DNA of 64,000 bases, from contig DBYK01000003.1 of assembly GCA_002310135.1 (NCBI GenBank), forward strand, positions 1 to 64,000. The letters run 5' to 3'. The position numbers were made by a program, and so were the translations under genes. Origin of the DNA: Caryophanales bacterium UBA1188. GTDB lineage: Bacteria; Bacillota_I; Bacilli_A; Izemoplasmatales; UBA1188. A model generated the notes under the pieces. The model saw nothing but the letters and a program-made list of their open reading frames with translations. It had not been told where the DNA came from and searched no databases. Positions within the stretch are counted from its first letter, which is position 1. Each line of letters begins with the position of its first letter. This document shows, piece after piece, positions 26,567 through 34,854 of this stretch.

Positions 26567-27829
26567 ATGAATTATAAACCATTAGCAGAAAAGTTAAGGC
26601 CTTCTTCTTTTGATGAAATCATTGGCCAAGACTACTTAGTTGGCAAAGATGGAATCTTGAGAAAGATGTTAGATAATGACAAATTAATATCAATTATTCT
26701 ATATGGTAATCCTGGAGTTGGCAAAACTACTATCGCTAAGATCATAGCTGAAAAGTATTCTTTAGAATCTTATTACTTCAGTGCTTCTTCTGACACAAAG
26801 GCAACTTTAAAAGAAATTGTTCAAAGTTCTAAAGGTTATCATACTATAATTTTGACAGTTGATGAAATCCACAGAATGAACAAAGACATCCAAGATTATC
26901 TTCTTTCATTTATGGAAACAGGGAAAATCATAATCATTGGCTTAACAACAGTTAATCCATATCTTTCTGTGAACCCTGCGATTAGATCAAGATGTTCAAT
27001 CTTTAAATTAAATGATCTTGAACCAAATATTATAAAAGATTATCTAAAAACTATAGTTTCTAAACTCGAACATGAAAATTTATTGATTGATGAAGATGTT
27101 TTTGATTATATTTCTAATAGTTGTGGTAATGAACTTAGAGTTGCGATAAATAATTTAGAACTTCTAGATTCTGTATCAAAAGATAATGAACATATAGATA
27201 TAGTTAAAGCTGAAAAAATCATAAAAACACCTAATCTAAGATTAGATAAAAATGGCGATAATTATTATAATTTATTATCAGCTTTACAAAAATCTATAAG
27301 AGGATCAGATGTTCATGCAGCAATATATTACACAGCAAGATTAGTTGTTCTTGGAGACCTAGAAATTATACTTAGAAGACTAACTGTTTGTGCTTATGAA
27401 GATATAGGTTTAGCTAATCCAACAATTGGCGAAAAAATGCAAGTTATATCTGAAGCTTGTAGAAATTTAGGCTTTCCTGAAGCGAGAATTCCACTTGCAA
27501 CTATTGTTATAGAAATGGCTCTAAGTCCTAAGTCAAATAGTGCAATTACTGCAATAGATAAAGCTATTTCTGATATTAAAACAAAGGGCCTTGATGATGT
27601 CCCAGATCATTTAATTAATATAGAAACTTATACAAAAAGAGATTCATATATTTATCCACATGATTATAAAAATGCTCTTATTTATCAACAATATTTACCA
27701 AATAATTTAGTTGGAACAAAATATTATACTCCAAATCTAAATTCAAAATATGAAGCACAAATGGCCAAATATTATGAATATTTAGAAGAATATTATAAAA
27801 AAGCTAAAGAACAATCTAAATCAAAATGA
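26567..27829 (+). CDS. rarA: Replication-associated recombination protein RarA/MgsA
   Basis: This 420-residue AAA+ ATPase acts at stalled or gapped replication forks. The clamp-loader-like N-terminus (LAEKLRPSSFDEIIGQ) leads to Walker A GNPGVGKTT (about 46-54). Walker B is LTVDEIHRMN (about 102-111), and the sensor region is AIRSRCSIF. The C-terminal half carries the conserved tetramerisation domain (YEDIGLANP, LATIVIEMALSPKSN). A GAGGAA site precedes the ATG. It is the last plus-strand gene before the orientation switch and lies just past dif. Confidence 0.95.
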   Translation: MNYKPLAEKLRPSSFDEIIGQDYLVGKDGILRKMLDNDKLISIILYGNPGVGKTTIAKIIAEKYSLESYYFSASSDTKATLKEIVQSSKGYHTIILTVDEIHRMNKDIQDYLLSFMETGKIIIIGLTTVNPYLSVNPAIRSRCSIFKLNDLEPNIIKDYLKTIVSKLEHENLLIDEDVFDYISNSCGNELRVAINNLELLDSVSKDNEHIDIVKAEKIIKTPNLRLDKNGDNYYNLLSALQKSIRGSDVHAAIYYTARLVVLGDLEIILRRLTVCAYEDIGLANPTIGEKMQVISEACRNLGFPEARIPLATIVIEMALSPKSNSAITAIDKAISDIKTKGLDDVPDHLINIETYTKRDSYIYPHDYKNALIYQQYLPNNLVGTKYYTPNLNSKYEAQMAKYYEYLEEYYKKAKEQSKSK

Positions 27830-28008
27830 TACACAGAAGAATGTGTGCATAAAAATATATAGTAAATTCAAATTATTTTCATCACATTTCTATCATATTA
27901 AATATATATAATAATCTTTTTATTTTCATATCTCTATCATAATATTTAACTTGAAATTTACTTACTTATTTATGAACACATATCATGGAATATCATTATA
28001 ATATTAAT

Positions 28009-28045
28009 AAAAAAATGGCTCAATTTAAAGTTGAACCATTTTTTT
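28009..28045. terminator. Bidirectional terminator between rarA and the RNase J-like gene
   Basis: ATGG and TCAA on the left (28015-28023) pair with TTGA and CCAT (28031-28039) around TTTAAAG, with A and T tracts on both flanks. It can stop converging transcripts from either side. The 160 bp between rarA and this hairpin shows nothing else except a weak ACACA/TGTGT repeat. Confidence 0.8.
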
Positions 28046-28058
28046 ATTTGTTAAATAT

Positions 28059-29747
28059 TTATACAGAAACATCTATTATTACAGGTATTAAAGTTGGTCT
28101 TTTCTTAGTTATTTTTTGTATTTCTTTTGATAATTCTATTTTTAAATTTGATCTTAATTCTTTAAAATCAATTTTCTTAAGCCTTAAATGTTCATTAACT
28201 ATTTCTTTAAACTTCTCATTTATTTTAGGAATAAGAGAATCTTGTTCTTCTTTTGGCATAAATCCTTGAGATATTAAATCTATATCTCCACATATTTCTC
28301 TTTCTTTTAGATTAATTAATCCTGATATAATAACAAATCCTTCTTGTGTTAGAGCTTCCCTTTCTCTTGCGACATAGTCGTTAATGTCTGAGTCTGATTC
28401 TTCTCCAAACATAATTTCTTGAGTTTCCATTGAATCAAAATCATCAATATATTCATTGCCTTCAAATTTTGCGTAAACACCATTTTCTAAATAAATTATC
28501 TTATCATAATCAAATCCATAGTCTAAAGCAAGAGATTTTTGCGCTTTAAGCATTCTATAGTCTCCAGATATAGGAATTATATATTCAGGTGATAATAAAC
28601 TGTAAAGCAACTTTAAGTCTTCTGCGCCACACATAGGATCAGGCATGAGTGAAATATCAAAATCAATTAAGTTTGCATTGTCTAGCCAAATATTATCCCA
28701 AGAATTCGCTAAAACTTTTTCAAATTTCTTAGGTGTTTCAAGCAAGAATACAACATTATCTGTCGGTTTTAAGAAATATTTAGGATCTTGGAATGTTGCG
28801 ATTCTTTGAAGTGCGAAGAACTGTTCTGTTTCTTCACCCGCAATTATTACTACAGTATTTGGGCTATTTCTATATTCATCATTTAATTTACTCTTTGTAA
28901 GATATGTGCCTTCATATTCTGGTGTATAACCTAAAGACATAGATAATTCAACTAATGATCTCGCTTTAGCGCCTATAATTGTAACTTGTCTTCTTTGATT
29001 ATCTGCAGCATCAATAACCTCAAGCATTCCAGTTACATTATCCGCATTCATAATAATGAATGTTCTGCCCTCATGAGACATAAGTTTGTGAAGGCCATTC
29101 TTTAAGTTACCATCAGTTGTGATATGACCTGTTTTTGCCGCTCCAGTTGATGGACTTAGGAGTATAAATACACCTTCATCAGCAATTCTATTCAATGTTT
29201 TAAAATCTGTCCTATAACGTCCTTTTTTGTTTTGATCGAAATCAAAATCTGGAAGATAAACAATGTTCTTAAAAATAGGATTATCATCTTCTCCAACATT
29301 AACTTTAACCGCAATACCCAAAGCATCTGGAACTGAATTCGAAACGATGAAGAACTCCATTTTTACATCATCAAAATCTAATGAATGGTTTCTCCCTATA
29401 TGTTGAAAATTGACATCTTCTTTTTCTTCATCAGAAAGATATCTATTTTCTATAGCTTTAATTGTAAATCTTGAAGCATAAAAAGGGACTTTTAAATCTT
29501 TTATTATTCTTGGAAAACCACCCATAGCTTTTGGTTTAAAATGAGTTAAAAATATACCTTGAATTCTATCTTGATTTTCTATTAAATACTGATAACCAGC
29601 CATAATTGAATCATATCCAAAGACTTGAGACATAGGTGTAATTGATCCACAATCAAATACAAATATCTTCTCACCGACTTCAAGAACATACATATTTTTA
29701 CCGATTTCACCTAAACCACCTAAAGCAAAAAACTTTATATTAGTCAT
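28059..29747 (-). CDS. RNase J-like protein with lost metal ligands
   Basis: This 562-residue protein has the full RNase J layout: metallo-beta-lactamase domain, beta-CASP domain and C-terminal domain. The catalytic residues are gone. The HxHxDH zinc motif is THFKPKA (about 75-81). The THSIPD motif is SNSVPD, the TGDFKFD motif is LPDFDFD, and the late HVSGHA and HGEYR motifs appear as MPDPMCG and SGDYR. In Bacillota, RNase J2 is a weakly active partner of J1, so a structural or RNA-binding partner role is likely. Surrounding sequence, such as EDLKLLYSLLSPEYIIPI, remains clearly RNase J-like. An active J1 is not in this window. It faces recU divergently and rarA convergently. Confidence 0.85.
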   Translation of the reverse strand: MTNIKFFALGGLGEIGKNMYVLEVGEKIFVFDCGSITPMSQVFGYDSIMAGYQYLIENQDRIQGIFLTHFKPKAMGGFPRIIKDLKVPFYASRFTIKAIENRYLSDEEKEDVNFQHIGRNHSLDFDDVKMEFFIVSNSVPDALGIAVKVNVGEDDNPIFKNIVYLPDFDFDQNKKGRYRTDFKTLNRIADEGVFILLSPSTGAAKTGHITTDGNLKNGLHKLMSHEGRTFIIMNADNVTGMLEVIDAADNQRRQVTIIGAKARSLVELSMSLGYTPEYEGTYLTKSKLNDEYRNSPNTVVIIAGEETEQFFALQRIATFQDPKYFLKPTDNVVFLLETPKKFEKVLANSWDNIWLDNANLIDFDISLMPDPMCGAEDLKLLYSLLSPEYIIPISGDYRMLKAQKSLALDYGFDYDKIIYLENGVYAKFEGNEYIDDFDSMETQEIMFGEESDSDINDYVAREREALTQEGFVIISGLINLKEREICGDIDLISQGFMPKEEQDSLIPKINEKFKEIVNEHLRLKKIDFKELRSNLKIELSKEIQKITKKRPTLIPVIIDVSV

Positions 29748-29871
29748 AAAATCCTCCTCGAATATTTAATGGCTCTAACATTTTTATTTTATCATAGTTT
29801 TTAATAAAAAATATATTAAAAAGTTTTCAAAGTATTTTTTTTATTGTAAACTAATATGTAAAGGTGATGAA

Positions 29872-30456
29872 ATGTATAATTATCCAATCAAAAGAGCCCC
29901 ATATCAAGCGAAAAAGATTTCAAATTCAAATAGAGGTATGGCATTCGAAGATATGATCAATAGCTCAAACGAACAATATTTATCTAGAGATATAGCGGTT
30001 ATATATAAAAAACCAACTCCAGTTCAAATTGTCGATGTAGATTACCCTAAAAGAAGTATGGCAAAGATTACCGAAGCTTATTATAAAACTCCATCTACAA
30101 CAGACTATAATGGATTATACAAAGGATTTTATATTGATTTTGATGCAAAACAATGTAATTCTACTACTTCTTTTCCATTAAGTAATGTTCATGAACATCA
30201 AATAAGACATTTAGAAAGAGTAATGAAACATGGAGGAATTGGTTTTTTACTAGTTTATTTTAATAAATTAAATGAGATATATCTAATTGATTCAAATCAA
30301 ATACTTGAATATCATAACAATTCCAAAAATGGAGGAAGAAAATCTATCTCCATAGAAGATTTCAGATCTAACTGTATATTAATTAAAGAATCATTCCCTA
30401 TTAGAGTTCCATATCTTAATGCAGTAGATATACTAATTGATAAACTAAAAAAATGA
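29872..30456 (+). CDS. recU: Holliday junction resolvase RecU
   Basis: This 194-residue enzyme cuts four-way junctions in Bacillota, replacing RuvC. The family core is intact. It includes NRGMAFEDMINSSNEQYL (about 21-38), KKPTPVQIV (about 48-56), the metal-binding STTDYNGLYKGFYIDFDAK (about 76-94) and FPLSNVHEHQIRHL. A PD-(D/E)xK nuclease fold is expected, with Asp 79, Asp 91 and Lys 94 as probable ligands. The N-terminal arm is shorter than in Bacillus. The stop codon lies within a bidirectional terminator. It works with RuvAB, of which RuvA is encoded 4 kb away. Confidence 0.95.
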   Translation: MYNYPIKRAPYQAKKISNSNRGMAFEDMINSSNEQYLSRDIAVIYKKPTPVQIVDVDYPKRSMAKITEAYYKTPSTTDYNGLYKGFYIDFDAKQCNSTTSFPLSNVHEHQIRHLERVMKHGGIGFLLVYFNKLNEIYLIDSNQILEYHNNSKNGGRKSISIEDFRSNCILIKESFPIRVPYLNAVDILIDKLKK

Positions 30457-30471
30457 GCATTGCTCATTTTT
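30452..30471. terminator. Bidirectional terminator between recU and pdp
   Basis: AATGAGC (30452-30458) pairs with GCTCATT (30462-30468) around ATT, flanked by A and T tracts. It serves the converging recU and pdp transcripts and overlaps the recU TGA. Confidence 0.85.
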
Positions 30472-31764
30472 TTATTCAATAATCTTATAGATGATAGGTT
30501 TTTCTTCTTTAGCTTCACTACTGAATTTATATGCAAGATAAAGCCTATCTATTATATCATCACTCCATTTATCATTTGCGTAGATATATAGTAAGATATC
30601 TCCCCTAGTTACATATTCACCAATTTGTTTATTTAGATATAGACCTACATTTGGATCAATGATATCTTCTTTTGTCTCTCTTCCTGCCCCTAGTTCTAAT
30701 GCAATTAAGCCTAATGATAATGCATCAATTCTTGAAATATAACCTTCTGATTTAGATAAAAGTGGAATTACTTTTTTCGCTTCAATAAAATTATCAAAAT
30801 TAGTAACTTTTGCACCTTGCATTTGAATCATTTCTATAAATTTATTGTATGCGCTGAAATCTCTTAACTTTTCTAATGCTAGTTTCATGCCATCTTCAAC
30901 TGATTTAGTGATATTTGAATAATAGTTCATATATCCACAAATAGTTACGCACAAATCTTCTAAATCTTTTGGCCCTTTATTTTGTAAGCAATTAACTGCA
31001 TCTATTACTTCAATCCTATTTCCTATTCCTTTACCCAAAGGATGTTCCATATCAGTTATAAAACAGATAACTTTCTTATCAAATTTATGAGCTATATTTA
31101 TCATAGCTTCACTTAGTTTTATCGCATCTTCTGTAGTTTTCATAAATGCACCTGAGCCATATTTCACATCTAAGCATATAACATCGGCTCCAGATGCGAT
31201 TTTTTTGCTCATAATCGAAGATGTGATAAGAGGTAATGAATTAACTGTCTGTGTAACATCTCTTAAAGCATAGAGCTTTTTATCGGCTGGGACAAGATTT
31301 TTAGTTTGACCTGCAATAGCGATATGTATCTTATTAATTTGATCAGTGAACTTTTCATCACTTAAATTAGTATTTAAACCTGGAATACTTTCAAGTTTAT
31401 CAATTGTACCACCGGTATGTCCAAGACCTCTTCCTGATAATTTAGCCATAATATTTCCACATGATGCAGCAAGAGGGCCTAAAACTAAACTAGTCTTATC
31501 GCCAACACCTCCAGTTGAATGTTTATCAACTTTAATTCCATCGATAAAAGAGAGATCTATTACATCTCCACTTTCAATCATAGCTTTAGTTAAAAAGTAT
31601 GTCTCTTTTTCACTTAAGCCATTGAATCTAACACACATCAACCAACTAGACATCTGATAATCAGGAATTTGATTATTTGTGTATTCCTGAATTAAAAAAG
31701 ATATTTCTTCTTCTGTTAATTCAATTTTATTAAATGTTTTTTCAATAATATCAGTTACTTTCAT
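30472..31764 (-). CDS. pdp: Pyrimidine-nucleoside phosphorylase
   Basis: This 430-residue enzyme splits thymidine, deoxyuridine and uridine with phosphate. The family motif KHSTGGVGDKTSL (about 79-91), the helical alpha domain at the N-terminus, and the SGRGLGHTGGTIDKLE segment (about 109-124) identify it. Length matches the Bacillus Pdp type rather than a fused enzyme. It is the last gene of the thyA-folA-PAP2-pdp operon and overlaps the PAP2 gene by 14 bp. Its products feed deoC, encoded 5 kb away. Confidence 0.94.
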   Translation of the reverse strand: MKVTDIIEKTFNKIELTEEEISFLIQEYTNNQIPDYQMSSWLMCVRFNGLSEKETYFLTKAMIESGDVIDLSFIDGIKVDKHSTGGVGDKTSLVLGPLAASCGNIMAKLSGRGLGHTGGTIDKLESIPGLNTNLSDEKFTDQINKIHIAIAGQTKNLVPADKKLYALRDVTQTVNSLPLITSSIMSKKIASGADVICLDVKYGSGAFMKTTEDAIKLSEAMINIAHKFDKKVICFITDMEHPLGKGIGNRIEVIDAVNCLQNKGPKDLEDLCVTICGYMNYYSNITKSVEDGMKLALEKLRDFSAYNKFIEMIQMQGAKVTNFDNFIEAKKVIPLLSKSEGYISRIDALSLGLIALELGAGRETKEDIIDPNVGLYLNKQIGEYVTRGDILLYIYANDKWSDDIIDRLYLAYKFSSEAKEEKPIIYKIIE

Positions 31765-32752
31765 TTTCTACCTTATCATTTAAAAACTTTAACTTTTTGA
31801 TTAATAATGGATATACATAAATACCAACAATTACCATAGCAAAATACCTAATCATATCACATATAGAACATATGAATGTTCCTTCTTCAAAAGCCCAACT
31901 ATAAGTTAGTTTTAAAGAATAACGAATTCCAAGAAGTAAAACAAAACCAATTACAAATCTTAATATGTTTTTCCAAATAGATTTTGTATAACTAAAGTTA
32001 ACATATTTAGATTCTAAATAACTTCCAAGAACGAAACCTATAGTAGATCCATATACAGAGAATAAATCTTTAGGATTATCACTATAAATTGGAGATATAA
32101 ATGTCAAAATTCCAAATATACAAATAAATATAATATCTACAACCATTGATTCATTAGTCTTTTTCTTTAGAAAGAAATAAAGAGATATGAATCCTAGACC
32201 AATTAAATAACCAGTTAGAACATCAGTCATGAAATGAACACCTAAAGACATTCTTGAAATCATTACAAGTAAGCATAAAATAGTAGATATAATCCAATAT
32301 TTCTTCTTCTTTAATTGGTATGCGAATGAATTATAGAATGAAGATGCAGTAGTGGAGTGACCTGATGGAAATGATGATGAACTAGAAGCCCAATATTCGC
32401 CAGTTTCTCCACTAATTTTATAATATTCACCATCTAAATTTTTAGATAATATACTCTTATCTCTACATTCTATTGTATCTGGAGACATTTGGAATGGCCT
32501 AAGTCTATTAAACATGCTTTTAACAGAATTAGTTAAAAGGAGTGAGAAAAATGTTGCGATAGCTACTTTTTTTGATATCTCCTTATTGACGCACCAATAA
32601 AGCAAGCATAATACAATCATTATTGCAGTTTCAGTCCCTAAGAATGTAATCCCTTTAAATAATGTTTCTAGAAAACTATTTTCAGTTAATTTGTTGAAAA
32701 ATTCAATTATTGAAATGTCAAAATCCCATTTCATTAAAACTAAAAAATTCAT
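31751..32752 (-). CDS. PAP2-family membrane phosphatase
   Basis: This 333-residue polytopic protein carries the three PAP2 phosphatase motifs: KSMFNRLRPF (about 78-87), PSGHS (about 129-133) and SRMSLGVHFMTD (about 167-178). At least seven membrane segments are visible. Substrates of the family include undecaprenyl pyrophosphate and lipid phosphates; which one applies cannot be told. The start codon overlaps the folA stop as TAATG, with AGGAG 6 bp upstream. Its place between folA and pdp suggests co-transcription, not a shared pathway. Confidence 0.88.
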   Translation of the reverse strand: MNFLVLMKWDFDISIIEFFNKLTENSFLETLFKGITFLGTETAIMIVLCLLYWCVNKEISKKVAIATFFSLLLTNSVKSMFNRLRPFQMSPDTIECRDKSILSKNLDGEYYKISGETGEYWASSSSSFPSGHSTTASSFYNSFAYQLKKKKYWIISTILCLLVMISRMSLGVHFMTDVLTGYLIGLGFISLYFFLKKKTNESMVVDIIFICIFGILTFISPIYSDNPKDLFSVYGSTIGFVLGSYLESKYVNFSYTKSIWKNILRFVIGFVLLLGIRYSLKLTYSWAFEEGTFICSICDMIRYFAMVIVGIYVYPLLIKKLKFLNDKVENESN

Positions 32753-33216
32753 TATAATCTCCTATATTCTCTAAAATGTAATATTCCACTAATATTTTCA
32801 TTAACCAATTTAAAATTGGATAAATCAATATTTAGATATGTATCTCCTTCATGATCAGCATCAATCATTGTTATGAATAGTCTATCAGCTATTTTATAAG
32901 TTAATTCTATGATGCCTTTTCCACCTATTATAAATAAATCTTCGTCTTTATGTTCATCTAAGTATTTGAATATATCATGTGTAACTTCAACGCCTTCAAA
33001 TGTATAATCAGTCAAAGTTGCAATAACATTAGTTCTATTAGGTAGAGGTTTATTATTTCTCGAAACTATTGATTTAAATGTTTCTTCACCCATTATAACT
33101 TTTTTATTCAATGTTTTTTCTTTAAAATATTGTAAGTCTTCTTTGTAATTCCAAGGAAGACTATTTTTATTTCCAAATAAATTATTTCTATCTATGGCAA
33201 ATATTACGGATATCAT
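32752..33216 (-). CDS. folA: Dihydrofolate reductase
   Basis: This 154-residue enzyme regenerates tetrahydrofolate after thymidylate synthesis. The family features are AIDRNNLFG followed by LPWNYKEDLQYFK (about 20-32), the NADPH loop KKVIMGEETFKSI, PLPNRTN, and IIGGKGIIEL (about 95-104). The start overlaps the thyA stop as TAATG, so the two are translationally coupled. The sequence is of normal length. Confidence 0.95.
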   Translation of the reverse strand: MISVIFAIDRNNLFGNKNSLPWNYKEDLQYFKEKTLNKKVIMGEETFKSIVSRNNKPLPNRTNVIATLTDYTFEGVEVTHDIFKYLDEHKDEDLFIIGGKGIIELTYKIADRLFITMIDADHEGDTYLNIDLSNFKLVNENISGILHFREYRRL

Positions 33217-34082
33217 TAAACTGCAACCTCACCTTTAATCTTAGAATGACATTTATAATTGATTAGCTCGAAGTCTTCATATTCAAAGTCTTCAATATTA
33301 GTTGTATCTTTTTTAATCAACATTTCTGGAAGCGGATATGGTTCTCTTTCAAGTTGAGTTTTAACTTGATCAAGATGATTCTTATATATGTGAGCGTCAC
33401 CAATTGTGTGAACAAAAACTCCAGGTTTTAATCCAGTTACCTTTGCAACCATCATTAGTAATAGAGAATATGACGCAATATTAAAAGGAATTCCTAGGAA
33501 TATATCGCCACTTCTTTGATATAATTGGAGAGATAATTTCCCATCAGCAACATAAAATTGATATAAAGAATGGCAAGGAGGAAGAGCCATAAATGGAACT
33601 TCTTTAGGGTTCCAACTTGATACTATTAATCTCCTAGAATCTGGGTTATTTTTAATCTCTTCAATGATGCCCATTAGTTGGTCAACACCATTAAAATTAC
33701 GCCATTGTTTTCCATAAACTGGACCTAAATTTCCCCATTTTTTTGCAAATTCATTATCGTTTTTAATTAGTTCTTTGAACTCATCCATTGATTCGCCGTT
33801 AAATTCATTAGATTCTTTAAAACTTTTATAAGGCCAATCATTCCAGATGGATACATTGTGATCTACTAAATATTTAATATTAGTATCGCCCTTAATGAAC
33901 CATAATAGCTCATAGATTATACTTTTTAGATGAACTTTCTTTGTAGTAACAAGAGGAAAACCTTCACTTAAATCAAATCTCATTTGATATCCAAAATATG
34001 AAATTGTTCCTGTGCCTGTTCTATCAGTTTTTTCAGTTCCTTTTTCTAAGACAGTTCTAATTAAATCTAAATATTGTTGCAT
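33216..34082 (-). CDS. thyA: Thymidylate synthase ThyA
   Basis: This 288-residue enzyme methylates dUMP to dTMP with methylene-tetrahydrofolate. It has the phosphate-binding DRTGTGT (about 20-26), the catalytic Cys in ALPPCHSLYQFYV (about 166-178), QRSGDIFLGIPFNIASY and the HTIGDAHIYKNH folate site. Its dUMP can come from the dCMP deaminase encoded at 42539-43006. The ribosome site GAGGG is the 3' arm of a hairpin, and an extended -10 promoter lies in the loop of that hairpin. Confidence 0.97.
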   Translation of the reverse strand: MQQYLDLIRTVLEKGTEKTDRTGTGTISYFGYQMRFDLSEGFPLVTTKKVHLKSIIYELLWFIKGDTNIKYLVDHNVSIWNDWPYKSFKESNEFNGESMDEFKELIKNDNEFAKKWGNLGPVYGKQWRNFNGVDQLMGIIEEIKNNPDSRRLIVSSWNPKEVPFMALPPCHSLYQFYVADGKLSLQLYQRSGDIFLGIPFNIASYSLLLMMVAKVTGLKPGVFVHTIGDAHIYKNHLDQVKTQLEREPYPLPEMLIKKDTTNIEDFEYEDFELINYKCHSKIKGEVAV

Positions 34083-34088
34083 ATAAAA

Positions 34089-34123
34089 ATCCCTCTCTTA
34101 TCATTATAACATAAAAGAGGGAT
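34089..34123 (-). promoter_or_regulatory. Hairpin holding thyA promoter and ribosome site
   Basis: On the minus strand ATCCCTCT (34123-34116) pairs with AGAGGGAT (34096-34089), followed by TTTTT. The 3' arm is the thyA Shine-Dalgarno. The loop contains an extended -10 box, TGTTATAAT. RNA reading in from ssb would form a terminator, while RNA started in the loop would not. Confidence 0.6.
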
Positions 34124-34154
34124 ACAATATATTTTCTAAATATATAAATAGTTA

Positions 34155-34511
34155 TTAATAGTCTTCGTTTGATACTTCATTTGTTGAATTATTTTGTGAG
34201 ACATATATTATTTTTTCACCAATAATCCTTACTTCATTCACCTTCTTGCCTTCTTTGTTTTCGTATTTGTTCTCTTCAAGTCTTCCTTTTACAATAATAA
34301 TTGAGCCAACTTTACAGTTATTAGCTACTTGTTGAGCCATTCCTTGCCACAATACAATATTGAAGAAGTCAGTTTCAAATTCTTGAGTTTCTCTACTTCT
34401 AAATGGCCTTGGTACTGCAACTCTAATTTGGCATACTTTTTTATTATCATCTACTTCTACTAATTTTGGTTCGAATACTAATCTACCAGCTAATAATATT
34501 TGATTAAACAT
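34155..34511 (-). CDS. ssb: Single-stranded DNA-binding protein
   Basis: This 118-residue OB-fold protein matches bacterial SSB through MFNQILLAGRLVFEPKL, the core strand TDFFNIVLWQGMAQQVANN, and VKGRLEENKYENKEGKKV. The frame is open 28 codons further upstream, but the GGAGGAAC site sets the start at the ATG at 34511. The C-terminus is short and ends SNEDY; the usual acidic DDxxPF tip that recruits partner proteins is missing. This may be a secondary, SsbB-like protein rather than the main replication SSB. Confidence 0.88.
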   Translation of the reverse strand: MFNQILLAGRLVFEPKLVEVDDNKKVCQIRVAVPRPFRSRETQEFETDFFNIVLWQGMAQQVANNCKVGSIIIVKGRLEENKYENKEGKKVNEVRIIGEKIIYVSQNNSTNEVSNEDY

Positions 34512-34743
34512 AATAGTTCCTCCGTAATCAAATATATTCTTAATATCAAATAAAACATAATTATGCATTTTTAAATGAGATATATATGAAATCATATATT
34601 TCTATCAAAACTAATTCTTCTTTATTTAATATAGCCAATTTTAGTCATTATTTTGAAATTCGTAATAACTTTTTAATTTATCAAAAATAGTAGAATTGGA
34701 AATATTTGGTTAAATATAACAAAGTAATTTTTAGTTTTTTAAA

Positions 34744-34755
34744 GCAAACGTTTTT
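34744..34755. promoter_or_regulatory. LacI-family-like operator half upstream of the hydrolase gene
   Basis: GCAAACGTTTTT contains the AAACGTTT palindrome typical of LacI/CcpA/PurR operators. The same 12-mer occurs inverted at 35863-35874, and most of it again inside deoD at 36270-36280. It sits 51 bp before the -35 box of the hydrolase gene. The 344-bp gap between ssb and that gene holds this site, the hydrolase promoter and the ssb leader, and nothing else I can see. Confidence 0.35.
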
Positions 34756-34805
34756 CTTAATTTCGAAAATATTCATATATTTAATATTTTTTTTAAAATA
34801 TACTA

Positions 34806-34834
34806 TTGATTTTATAATTGTCAAAATATATAAT
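34806..34834 (+). promoter_or_regulatory. Promoter of the alpha/beta hydrolase gene
   Basis: TTGATT (34806-34811) and TATAAT (34829-34834) are exactly 17 bp apart, 20 bp before the ATG at 34855. Confidence 0.75.
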
Positions 34835-34854
34835 AAATACATGAGGTGACTCGT

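Noticed and set aside
27870..27960. Second dif-like site near 27.95 kb
   Set aside because: CATAATATTTAACTT resembles one Xer arm only; the core and the other arm do not fit.
27985..28269. 94-codon plus-strand open frame after rarA
   Set aside because: It runs through the bidirectional terminator and is antisense to the RNase J-like gene.
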